This document shows, in pieces, positions 1 through 6,437 of a stretch of DNA of 10,275 nucleotides. Position numbers and translations under genes: made by a program. The notes below the pieces were generated by a model. That model was not told the origin of the DNA and made no database searches. It saw only the letters and a program-made list of their open reading frames with translations. Source of the DNA: an uncultured Alphaproteobacteria bacterium (GTDB taxonomy: Bacteria; Pseudomonadota; Alphaproteobacteria; Sphingomonadales; Sphingomonadaceae); contig CAJAHV010000019.1 of NCBI GenBank assembly GCA_903939555.1, positions 1 through 10,275 of the forward strand. The letters are read 5' to 3'. The number at the start of each line of letters is the position of its first letter. The stretch's first letter is position 1.

Positions 1-163
1 ATTGAAGGGGGTGGGGGGTGTTCGGTGAGAGCTAGCCACTGTCTGCTTCGCACTTCGATTGCCGAGCGCGGGGGTCATGTCATGCATGAAACCTTAGTGA
101 AACCTTTGGGTGGGCTTCAGAGCGATCAGCGCTCTAAAAATCTATATAAATCATTGAAAAATA
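1..163. other. Region downstream of tRNA-Lys, no gene supported
   Basis: I see no coding region here with a start, a ribosome binding site and a credible product. The left half is G-rich. The stretch next to the tRNA (about 132-163) is unusually AT-rich for this genome. It has A5 runs at 136-140 and 157-161, which read as T5 in the tRNA transcript and may help end it, although no hairpin precedes either of them in the right order. A 9-bp direct repeat lies at 87-106 and is listed separately. A 6-bp inverted repeat (119-124 with 130-135) is present but has no T-run on its 3' side on either strand. Confidence 0.5.
87..106. repeat. Short direct repeat TGAAACCTT x2
   Basis: The 9-mer TGAAACCTT occurs at 87-95 and again at 98-106, an 11-nt period or about one helical turn. 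It overlaps the 10-bp palindrome TCATGCATGA at 80-89. Same-face spacing of identical half-sites is what a dimeric regulator would recognise, but no neighbouring start codon or promoter ties it to a gene inside the window. It may belong to a gene to the left. A chance origin is possible. Confidence 0.3.
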
Positions 164-239
<76 letters not shown>

Positions 240-264
240 GTGCACGTCTCAACGTGGAGGCGGG

Positions 265-293
265 CTGTTAGCAGGGGGGATTGGAATTGTCCA
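265..293 (-). promoter_or_regulatory. Candidate promoter for tRNA-Lys
   Basis: On the minus strand, TGGACA (293-288) is followed by a 17-nt spacer and TAACAG (270-265). The -10 region reads GCTAACAG, a partial match to the alphaproteobacterial housekeeping form GCTANAWC. The mature tRNA 5' end lies 25 nt further on, which leaves a short leader. That leader contains a perfect 5-bp stem-loop (243-247 with 252-256). The assignment comes from motif spacing only and is weak. Confidence 0.35.
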
Positions 294-303
294 GCAGCTT
301 TGT

Positions 304-316
304 CGCCAATGTGGCG
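304..316 (-). other. Stem-loop just after the rodA stop
   Basis: CGCCA (304-308) and TGGCG (312-316) form a perfect 5-bp stem with a 3-nt loop, two bases past the rodA stop codon. In the direction of transcription it is followed by ACAAAG rather than a T-run, so it is not a standard intrinsic terminator. It could protect the 3' end of the cell-wall transcript or slow polymerase before the tRNA. The role is inferred from position only. Confidence 0.25.
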
Positions 317-318
317 TT

Positions 319-1422
319 TCAGGCGTTGGGCGGGGTGTTGTGACGGGCGATGCCCATGATCAGGCCGAACAGCACCATCACCGTCATCATCGCTGAACCA
401 CCATAGCTGATAAGCGGCAACGGAATCCCGACGACTGGGGCCAGGCCCATGACCATCATCATGTTTATGGCGAGGTAGAAGAACAGCGTCGCTGTCAGGC
501 CTAGTGCCAGTAGCCGCTGGAACTGGCCGCGAGCATTTAGCGCCACGCTGATTCCCCAGGCAAGCACGATGCCGAAACCGATGATGATGAACAGGCCACC
601 AAGCATGCCCCATTCTTCGGCCATGGTCGCGAAAATGAAATCGGTATGCAGTTCCGGCAGGTAGTCGAGATGGCTTTGCGTGCCCTGTAAAAAGCCCTTG
701 CCGTTGATCCCGCCCGAGCCGATCGCGATTTTAGACTGGGTGATATGATAGCCGGCGCCGCGTGGATCGGTCGCGGGATCAAGAAAAATCAGCACCCGCT
801 TGCGCTGGTAATCGTGCAGCATCGACCAGGCGAGCGGCATGGCGGCCACCAATCCGACCGTTGCCGTGCCGAATAGCCAAAGCCGGACACCGGCGAGGAA
901 CATCACCACGACACCGCCAAAGACGATCGACAGCGCCGTGCCGAGATCGGGCTGCAGCATGACCAGCGCCGCCGGAGCGCCGATCAGGGCCAGCGCCGGC
1001 AGCAACGCGTTGAGCCGGGTTTCATAGCCGCGCGGCAGGTAGTGATAATAGCGGGCAAGGACAAGAACGATAGCCAACTTCATGAATTCTGAAGGTTGCA
1101 GCTGGATGATGCCGAGATCAAGCCAGCGTTGGCTGCCGCCACGGACGCGGCCGAGCAGTTCCACCCCGACCAACCCGACAACCACGATCGCATAAATGGT
1201 CCATGCATATTTCATCAGCGTATCGGGACTGATCAGGGCGATCAGAAGCGCGGCTGTCAGCAGGATGACGAATCGCATGCCATGCTTGAGCGCCCAAGGT
1301 GTCAAAGATCCGCCGGCTGCCGAATACAGGATGACCATCCCGAAGCCGGCTAACGCCGCAAAGATCAGGATAATGCCCCATGGCATCCGGGCGAGTTCGC
1401 GCAGCCAGGGACCGTTGAACAT
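319..1422 (-). CDS. rodA: RodA, SEDS peptidoglycan glycosyltransferase
   Basis: RodA (also called MrdB) is a polytopic inner-membrane enzyme of the SEDS family. It polymerises lipid II into glycan strands for side-wall growth, working with PBP2. The product is 367 residues, normal for the family, with about ten hydrophobic segments. Visible motifs are QPSEF at 109-113, with the conserved Glu at 112. LPELHTDFIFA at 255-265 holds Asp261, which by alignment with known RodA proteins should be the catalytic residue. The SEDS signature around LPLISYGGSAM is at 335-345. I chose the ATG at 1422 because it forms an ATGA overlap with the mrdA stop and has GGGAAG just upstream. The open frame extends to 1506, but those 28 residues are Arg/Pro-rich, resemble no RodA start and lie inside mrdA. 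It is the last gene of the five-gene cluster. Identity is very secure. Confidence 0.97.
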   Translation of the reverse strand: MFNGPWLRELARMPWGIILIFAALAGFGMVILYSAAGGSLTPWALKHGMRFVILLTAALLIALISPDTLMKYAWTIYAIVVVGLVGVELLGRVRGGSQRWLDLGIIQLQPSEFMKLAIVLVLARYYHYLPRGYETRLNALLPALALIGAPAALVMLQPDLGTALSIVFGGVVVMFLAGVRLWLFGTATVGLVAAMPLAWSMLHDYQRKRVLIFLDPATDPRGAGYHITQSKIAIGSGGINGKGFLQGTQSHLDYLPELHTDFIFATMAEEWGMLGGLFIIIGFGIVLAWGISVALNARGQFQRLLALGLTATLFFYLAINMMMVMGLAPVVGIPLPLISYGGSAMMTVMVLFGLIMGIARHNTPPNA

Positions 1423-3425
1423 CAGTCTTCCCGCGCCGGAGGGGCGGGGGCGTCGGCAGGGCCTGTTTCGAAGCTTGGTGGCATCGGCGCTTCGGCGCGC
1501 AGCCACGCCGGCATCAACTTGGCTTCCTCGGCCTGTTGCGCCGCCAGCGCCTTTTCCTGAGCTTCTGCACCGCGTTTTGCCGCCAGGGCCGCTTCAATGG
1601 GGCCAAGTGTCTTCAGCGCGCGCGCCGGATCATAGAGAAAGGTGAGCACGTCGCGGGCAATGGGGGCGGCATAGCGGCCCCCGGCGATGCCATGTTCGAT
1701 GATAACGCTGACAGCGTAGCGTGGCGCCTCGGTGGGGGCAAAGGCGACGAACAGCGCATGGTCGCGCTGCTTCCATGGCAGTGCTTCGTTGCGCTTCACC
1801 CCGGTGCGGCGTTCAGCGGCTGAGATACGGCGCACTTGGGCGGTACCGGTCTTGCCGGCAAAATGCACCCCGCCGATGGGTGAACGCGCACCGCGGGCGG
1901 TGCCGATACCGGCGTTTACGACATCGAACATGCCCTGCCGGACAATGGCGAGATGATCCTCGGGGATGCCCAGCGAGGCGAAGACCGGGGGCGGACTGCC
2001 ATCTGGTGCTGCGATCAGGCGCGGCATCACGGCATTGCCGCTGGCCAAACGCGCCGTCATGACAGCCAGTTGCAATGGGTTGGCGATGAGATAACCTTGG
2101 CCGATCGAGGTGTTGAGCGTTTCGCCGATAGTCCACGCCTTGCCGTAACGTTGCTGCTTCCAGTCGGTCGACGGCACGATCCCGCTGGCTTGTCCGGGCA
2201 GCGGCAGGTCGAATTTCTGACCAAGCCCGAGCCTGTGCGCCATGGCAGCGATAGCATCAACTCCTACCTGGCGGCCGAAGGCGTAGAAATAGACATCGCA
2301 GCTCTTGGGCAGCGCACTTTGCATGTCGACAAAGCCATGGCCGCGCCGGGCATGGCAGTGCCAGGTGTTGTTGCCCAGTCGATAGCGGCCGTTGCAGTCG
2401 ATGCCCTGGTCGGGGGTGATGCCGGCCTCCAGTGCGGCAAGGGCGGTCACCATTTTGAAGGTTGAACCCGGCGGATAAAGGCCCATCGCGCTTTTGTTGA
2501 GCAACGGATTATGGTCGTCGGCCTGCAGTTCTTTCCACAATGCGGTGGGAACGCGGGTCGAAAAGATATTGGGGTCATAGGCCGGCATTGACACCATGGT
2601 GAGCACATCGCCGGTCAGGCAATCAATGACGATAACGCTGGCGCTGTTGTCGCCCAGCCGCCGTGCGGTAAAGTTTTGCAGGTCGCGATCGATGGTCAGC
2701 CTGAGCGTTTTGCCGGGAATATCGCCGCGTGTATCGAGTTCGCGTACCACCTTGCCACGCGCCGTCACCTCGACCCGCTGTGCGCCAGCCGTGCCGCGCA
2801 GCGATTTGTCGGCGCGTCGTTCGATGCCGTCTTTGCCGATGCGAAAACCCGGGAAGATCAGCAGCGGGTCTTTCTGCTCCTTATATTGTTCGGGGGTCGG
2901 TGCGCCGACATAGCCGAGCAGATGGGCGAAATGATCAGCGTCTGGATATACCCGGCTGAAGGCGCGCACCGGACGCAGGCCGGCCACATCGGCAACCTTG
3001 ACATTCAACGCGGCAAAAGTTCGCCAATCGAGATCGCGCGCTACTTCAACGGGCATGTAGCTGGGCTGGATAGCGATATCAGCGCGGATACGCAGTTCGT
3101 CTTCGAAACCAAGCGGCAGTACTTTGCCGATCTGGGCGAGCACGGTGTCAAGATCACCGATCTGCTCGGGGATGAGTTCGAGACGGTAATCGGGACGGTT
3201 GAGCGCCAGCGGTTTGCCGCTCCGATCCACGATCCAGCCACGCCGCGGCGGAATGAGGCGCAGTTGCACCCGGTTCTCCTCGGACGCCAGGCGATATTGT
3301 TCGCCCTCAAAGATTGATAGATACGTCAGTCGTGATGTCAGTGTGAGGCCAACCAGTCCCATGCCGCCGCCGAGCACGAGGGCGCGGCGGGTAAAACTCT
3401 GCTCGCGCTCGGCCTGCGACCTCAT
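1422..3425 (-). CDS. mrdA: Penicillin-binding protein 2, elongation transpeptidase
   Basis: This class B PBP cross-links the glycan strands made by RodA; mrdA is also known as pbpA or pbp2. The product is 667 residues. A single membrane anchor spans about 14-34 and is followed by the pedestal domain with PPRRGWIVDRSGKPLA (59-74). The transpeptidase domain shows STFK at 321-324 (nucleophile Ser321), SCD at 375-377 in the place of the SxN motif as in other PBP2s, and KTGTA at 525-529. Beyond about residue 605 there is an Ala/Glu/Lys-rich, probably helical stretch, then a Pro-rich tail with no recognised domain. The start at 3425 overlaps the mreD stop as ATGA and has no Shine-Dalgarno sequence, which suggests translational coupling. 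The frame stays open upstream to 3911, but that part is out-of-frame mreD sequence. Identity is very secure. Confidence 0.97.
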   Translation of the reverse strand: MRSQAEREQSFTRRALVLGGGMGLVGLTLTSRLTYLSIFEGEQYRLASEENRVQLRLIPPRRGWIVDRSGKPLALNRPDYRLELIPEQIGDLDTVLAQIGKVLPLGFEDELRIRADIAIQPSYMPVEVARDLDWRTFAALNVKVADVAGLRPVRAFSRVYPDADHFAHLLGYVGAPTPEQYKEQKDPLLIFPGFRIGKDGIERRADKSLRGTAGAQRVEVTARGKVVRELDTRGDIPGKTLRLTIDRDLQNFTARRLGDNSASVIVIDCLTGDVLTMVSMPAYDPNIFSTRVPTALWKELQADDHNPLLNKSAMGLYPPGSTFKMVTALAALEAGITPDQGIDCNGRYRLGNNTWHCHARRGHGFVDMQSALPKSCDVYFYAFGRQVGVDAIAAMAHRLGLGQKFDLPLPGQASGIVPSTDWKQQRYGKAWTIGETLNTSIGQGYLIANPLQLAVMTARLASGNAVMPRLIAAPDGSPPPVFASLGIPEDHLAIVRQGMFDVVNAGIGTARGARSPIGGVHFAGKTGTAQVRRISAAERRTGVKRNEALPWKQRDHALFVAFAPTEAPRYAVSVIIEHGIAGGRYAAPIARDVLTFLYDPARALKTLGPIEAALAAKRGAEAQEKALAAQQAEEAKLMPAWLRAEAPMPPSFETGPADAPAPPARED

Positions 3426-3970
3426 GGCGTGACACCGGGGCCGAAGGCGACACGCTGGACACGCGCGCACAGCGCCACGACAACCGGATAGGCTACCATG
3501 GTAGTCAGCGCCTGCCAGCCGAGTGGCAGCAATGGTATTGGTTGGCCGCCGACACCCATCAGCACCCAGGTCGCGGCTTCGAAGACGATGACGATGGCCG
3601 CGGCTACGGCCCAGTCGAAGCCATAGGCATGATGGCCATAGCGTGCCTCGAACAGCCGCACAAAACCCGCCGTCCCTGCGAACAGCGTTGCGTTGATACC
3701 CAGCGGCTGGGCGAACAGCAGGTCGGCGACCATGCCGAGTACAAAGGCCAGCCAGGGTGGCATCAGCCCGGGCTGAAATGTCGTCCAGACAAATAGTCCG
3801 AGCAACGCCACGTGCGGGAAAACCGGCGCAGGCACCAGAAGCGGTGCCGTCATCGCCAGCATGAGCAGCAGCGTCGTGGCAAAGGGCACCGCCAACCGCC
3901 AATGGCCCCACCAGTATCGGCGACGCTCGGCAGCGTTCATCAGCCGCCAGGGAGGAGCGTGCCAGGCCAT
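3422..3970 (-). CDS. mreD: Rod-shape protein MreD
   Basis: MreD is a small integral membrane protein that links MreB and MreC to the PBP2-RodA synthase. With this start it is 182 residues. It has about five hydrophobic segments (near 28-45, 50-65, 72-85, 119-138 and 150-170) and the family pattern LGMVADLLFAQPLG (78-91), with Asp83 and the PLG turn. MreD diverges quickly, so the call rests on this motif, size, topology and position between mreC and mrdA. The start is uncertain. ATG at 3970 lies 7 nt after the mreC stop, which fits coupling. ATG at 3940 would give 172 residues starting MNAAERRR, a typical length too. Neither has a clear ribosome binding site. Its stop overlaps the mrdA start. 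Confidence 0.92.
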   Translation of the reverse strand: MAWHAPPWRLMNAAERRRYWWGHWRLAVPFATTLLLMLAMTAPLLVPAPVFPHVALLGLFVWTTFQPGLMPPWLAFVLGMVADLLFAQPLGINATLFAGTAGFVRLFEARYGHHAYGFDWAVAAAIVIVFEAATWVLMGVGGQPIPLLPLGWQALTTMVAYPVVVALCARVQRVAFGPGVTP

Positions 3971-3977
3971 CAGCCGG

Positions 3978-4931
3978 TCACGGTAACGGAACGGGAGGCG
4001 GTGTTGCTGGTGCTGGCGAACCGCCGCCACTGCGCCGAGCCTCGATCGGAACAGGCGCATCATAATGGGGCAGCGCCGCGTCCTGCGCTATTGCCATATA
4101 GGCTGCTTCGATGCGCACATAGGCCGCGCCAACCGGGTGAGCCGCGGGACGGACCAGCACGGGTTCCTGCGGATCGATGATCGTGCCGACCGGGATACCC
4201 GGCGGAAACACACCGCCATCACCCGAGGTGACCAGCCGGTCGCCGGCGCGTAACGGCAGATCAGCGCCAACCTTGTCGCGCATTTCAAGCGCCGGCCTAT
4301 TTGTGCCGACTACAAGCGCGACCTGGCCAGTACGTTCGATGATCACCGGGATACGGCTGGCCGGATCGGTGAGCAACAACACACGCGCTGAAATGCTGCC
4401 AGCTTCAATAGTGCGGCCGATCAGACCATCAGCGCCGATCACCGGCAGGCCGGCGATGACGCCATCGCGGCGGCCCGCCGCGACCATCGCCGATCGCACC
4501 ACCGAACCCGAAGTTGCAGACACTATGCGTGCCGTGCTGATCAGGGTGCGCGTCGGTTCGGCCAGTTTATCGAGACGTTTCAGTGTGGTGAGCACCCGGC
4601 GATCGGCGGCGGCGCGCTGCAGTTCGGCGCGTGCAGCACCAAGCTCGGCCTCAAGCCGTCGGTTCCTGTCAACAGCGCCGGCATAATCATTTGCCCAATC
4701 GGCGGCGCGGCCGACACCGTCGAAGGGCGCGCGCACAACGCTCCATACCGGGGTGACGAGATCGAGCATGAACCCCCGCATCCGCGCCGCGCCATCGGGG
4801 TTGACGCGGGCAATGACGATCAGAAGCAGGCCGGTGGCGATCACCGCCCCCGACACGACCGCGCTGACGAGCGCGAGGTTCTGCTCGCGTCGCATGGCGG
4901 TCGATCGCCGGGGCGGGGGCGTCCAGTCCAT
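3978..4931 (-). CDS. mreC: Rod-shape protein MreC
   Basis: MreC is a bitopic inner-membrane protein whose periplasmic part binds and activates PBP2 and organises the elongasome. The product is 317 residues. A basic cytoplasmic start (to about 18) is followed by a transmembrane helix (19-41) and a helical, Arg/Glu/Ala-rich segment likely to form a dimeric coiled coil (about 74-120). The two beta domains typical of MreC run from about 130 to 275. The conserved pattern GDRLVTSGDGGVFPPGIPVG lies at 230-249. The last 27 residues are Pro/Gly-rich and probably disordered. I chose the ATG at 4931, preceded by AAGAGTGG, a modest ribosome binding site. ATG at 4895 is an alternative that would trim 12 residues without removing the membrane helix. 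It lies 101 nt after mreB, the only sizeable gap in the cluster. Confidence 0.95.
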   Translation of the reverse strand: MDWTPPPRRSTAMRREQNLALVSAVVSGAVIATGLLLIVIARVNPDGAARMRGFMLDLVTPVWSVVRAPFDGVGRAADWANDYAGAVDRNRRLEAELGAARAELQRAAADRRVLTTLKRLDKLAEPTRTLISTARIVSATSGSVVRSAMVAAGRRDGVIAGLPVIGADGLIGRTIEAGSISARVLLLTDPASRIPVIIERTGQVALVVGTNRPALEMRDKVGADLPLRAGDRLVTSGDGGVFPPGIPVGTIIDPQEPVLVRPAAHPVGAAYVRIEAAYMAIAQDAALPHYDAPVPIEARRSGGGSPAPATPPPVPLP

Positions 4932-4946
4932 TGTCCACTCTTGTTC

Positions 4947-4967
4947 GGCGCACCGCCCGGGCGCGCC
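4947..4967 (-). promoter_or_regulatory. GC-rich stem-loop in front of mreC
   Basis: GGCGC (4947-4951) is complementary to GCGCC (4963-4967). The 11-nt interior overlaps a perfect 10-bp palindrome CGCCCGGGCG (4954-4963), so two mutually exclusive hairpins can form. In the transcript the element ends about 15 nt before the mreC ATG, close to its ribosome binding site. It has no T-run. By position it could lower mreC translation relative to mreB, or act as a processing or pause site. That role is inference. Confidence 0.35.
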
Positions 4968-5020
4968 ACCTATCGTGCTTACTCAAACCGGCCGCCCTGC
5001 GTCACGCGAAAGCGGCGGAT

Positions 5021-5029
5021 TGTGGATAA
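5021..5029 (-). promoter_or_regulatory. Perfect DnaA-box sequence after mreB
   Basis: The minus strand reads TTATCCACA, an exact match to the DnaA box TTATNCACA. It lies 3 nt beyond the mreB stop codon, inside the mreB-mreC spacer. It is a single copy, and I saw no cluster of boxes or AT-rich unwinding region, so it is not an origin. It could be a DnaA-responsive site or a titration site. A perfect 9-mer on either strand is expected by chance roughly once in ten windows of this size. Confidence 0.35.
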
Positions 5030-5032
5030 ATG

Positions 5033-6073
5033 TCAGGCGGTGGTCAGCACGCCGCGATACATCGGATCTTCGAGCGCGCGGCCGGTGCCGATGGCGACAC
5101 AGGTCAGCGGATCATCCGCGACGGTGACCGGCAGGCCGGTGGCCTCACGCAGCACGACGTCCATGTCGCGCAGCAAGGCGCCGCCGCCGGTCAGCACGAT
5201 GCCTTGGTCCACGATGTCGGCGGCGAGTTCCGGCTGGGTGTTTTCCAGCGCCGTGCGTACGCCCTCGACAATGGTGGCGACCGGTTCCGACAAGGCATCG
5301 GCGATCTGTGCCTGATTGATGGTGATTTCCTTGGGCACGCCGTTCATCAGGTCGCGACCCTTGATCTCCATGGTCAGGCCAATGCCATCGGCGGGTGGCT
5401 TGGCGGTGCCGATTTGTTTCTTGATGCGTTCCGCCGTCATTTCGCCGATCAGCAGATTATGGTTGCGGCGGACATAGGAAACAATGGCTTCGTCCATCTT
5501 GTCGCCGCCAACACGCACGCTGGTAGTGTAGGCGAGGCCGCGCAAGGATAAAACCGCGACTTCGGTGGTGCCGCCGCCGATATCGACGACCATGCTGCCG
5601 ATCGGCTCGGTCACCGGCATGCCGGCGCCGATCGCTGCTGCCATGGGTTCCTCGATCAGATAGACTTGGCTGGCGCCGGCGTTGTTGGCGGCGTCGCGGA
5701 TGGCACGTTTTTCCACGCTGGTCGAACCCGATGGCACGCAAATGACGATTTCGGGGAAGCGCGGCAGTTTAGATGTGTGCACCTTGGCGATGAAATACTT
5801 GATCATCTGTTCGGCGACATCGATGTCGGCAATAACGCCATCGCGCAGCGGTCGGATGCATTCGACATTGCCGGGCGTCTTGCCCATCATAACCTTGGCT
5901 TCATTGCCCACCGCCTTGACGGTGCGGTTGCCGCGGATGGTCTCGATAGCAACGACCGACGGTTCATTGAGCACGATACCGCGCCCGCGCACGTAGACGA
6001 GCGTGTTCGCCGTGCCGAGATCGATCGCCATATCCTGGCTGAGGAACGAGAACATCCGGTTGAACAGCGACAT
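5033..6073 (-). CDS. mreB: Actin-like rod-shape protein MreB
   Basis: MreB polymerises on ATP into membrane-bound filaments that guide the peptidoglycan synthesis complex around the cell. The product is 346 residues, typical length. It opens with a short amphipathic stretch (MSLFNRMFSFLS, 1-12) suited to membrane binding. The actin-fold motifs follow: phosphate-1 DLGTANT (18-24), the EEP motif (141-143) with the catalytic Glu region, phosphate-2 DIGGGTTEVA (164-173) and adenosine-binding TGGGALL (295-301). I chose the ATG at 6073 because it gives the N-terminus expected for the family. A TTG at 6088 would add five residues. There is no obvious Shine-Dalgarno sequence, the upstream bases being TTCCCCGCTTC, which is unusual for an abundant protein. 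It heads the five-gene elongasome cluster, and a promoter candidate lies at 6149-6178. Confidence 0.98.
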   Translation of the reverse strand: MSLFNRMFSFLSQDMAIDLGTANTLVYVRGRGIVLNEPSVVAIETIRGNRTVKAVGNEAKVMMGKTPGNVECIRPLRDGVIADIDVAEQMIKYFIAKVHTSKLPRFPEIVICVPSGSTSVEKRAIRDAANNAGASQVYLIEEPMAAAIGAGMPVTEPIGSMVVDIGGGTTEVAVLSLRGLAYTTSVRVGGDKMDEAIVSYVRRNHNLLIGEMTAERIKKQIGTAKPPADGIGLTMEIKGRDLMNGVPKEITINQAQIADALSEPVATIVEGVRTALENTQPELAADIVDQGIVLTGGGALLRDMDVVLREATGLPVTVADDPLTCVAIGTGRALEDPMYRGVLTTA

Positions 6074-6148
6074 GAAGCGGGGAACCAAATCTGTAATGGG
6101 AAGATAATGGCGGCAAACGCCGGCGGATCTGCACTTTTCTGTTGTCCA

Positions 6149-6178
6149 GCTTTAGCTCCCTTGGTCTCGATTCGGCAA
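6149..6178 (-). promoter_or_regulatory. mreB: Candidate housekeeping promoter of mreB
   Basis: On the minus strand, TTGCCG (6178-6173) is separated by 17 nt from CTAAAG (6155-6150). The extended -10 reads GCTAAAGC, seven of eight positions of the alphaproteobacterial form GCTANAWC. Transcription would begin near 6142 and give a leader of about 70 nt before the mreB ATG. It is the best match I found by eye in the divergent region, and it is unproven. Confidence 0.4.
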
Positions 6179-6240
6179 GCAGGCTGACGAACCGTGGCTG
6201 CGCGTTCTGTCCTCTGAGCGCAGCTTGTGCGCCAGCCTGC
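6179..6240. other. Nested inverted-repeat element, possible RNA fold
   Basis: An outer 8-bp perfect stem pairs GCAGGCTG (6179-6186) with CAGCCTGC (6233-6240). Inside it, a 7-bp perfect stem pairs GCTGCGC (6197-6203) with GCGCAGC (6218-6224) around a 14-nt loop. GCGCA (6218-6222) can instead pair with TGCGC at 6228-6232, so two inner structures exclude each other. The element begins right beside the -35 hexamer of the mreB promoter candidate. It lies outside any mreB leader that starts at that promoter, but would be inside a longer one, or inside a leader for the plus-strand gene. It matches no riboswitch family that I recognise. Confidence 0.4.
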
Positions 6241-6341
6241 CGCCCGGATGCGGCGGGTGGAGGCGGACGCTGGCCGGATCCGGCTACGAATGCTGCTTGC
6301 ATTGGTGGCGCTACCCCGCAATCCAGCCTCGAGCCGCGGTC

Positions 6342-6383
6342 TTACGGGATATACCGAACTGTTTTACGGGCATTGTCGGGCAT
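6342..6383 (+). repeat. Spaced short repeats upstream of the unknown gene
   Basis: TTACGGG occurs at 6342-6348 and 6364-6370, 22 nt apart (two helical turns). The second copy runs into CGGGCAT at 6367-6373, which is repeated at 6377-6383, 10 nt apart (one turn). All lie on the plus strand, 55-96 nt before the ATG at 6438. Helical phasing suggests binding sites for a regulator of that gene. The repeats are short, so chance cannot be excluded. Confidence 0.3.
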
Positions 6384-6437
6384 AGAGATGGAAAATGGGT
6401 ATCGTGTTTGCTGCACGTGTTGAGGAAGAGTGGGTCA

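Larger units (their letters stand above)
6074..6437. other. Divergent intergenic region, mreB / unknown gene
   Basis: These 364 nt separate the minus-strand mreB from the plus-strand gene at 6438. Short frames exist on both strands but have no ribosome binding site, no recognisable product and no reason to be preferred. What can be seen is a promoter candidate for mreB (6149-6178), a nested inverted-repeat element (6179-6240), a small GC hairpin (6239-6243 with 6250-6254), a 12-bp palindrome (6273-6284), a stem AATGC/GCATT (6289-6293 with 6299-6303), and spaced short repeats at 6342-6383. I found no convincing promoter for the plus-strand gene. Confidence 0.6.

Noticed and set aside
119..135. 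Inverted repeat AGAGCG/CGCTCT next to an A5 run, possible terminator of the tRNA.
   Set aside because: The A/T run is on the wrong side of the hairpin for intrinsic termination in both directions.
1953..3317. Long plus-strand frames opposite mrdA (up to about 213 codons).
   Set aside because: They are antisense to a certain PBP2 gene and show no family motifs; long antisense frames are expected in high-GC coding DNA.
6273..6284. Perfect 12-bp palindrome GCCGGATCCGGC.
   Set aside because: A 12-bp palindrome is expected a few times per 10 kb by chance, and it has no promoter or repeat context.
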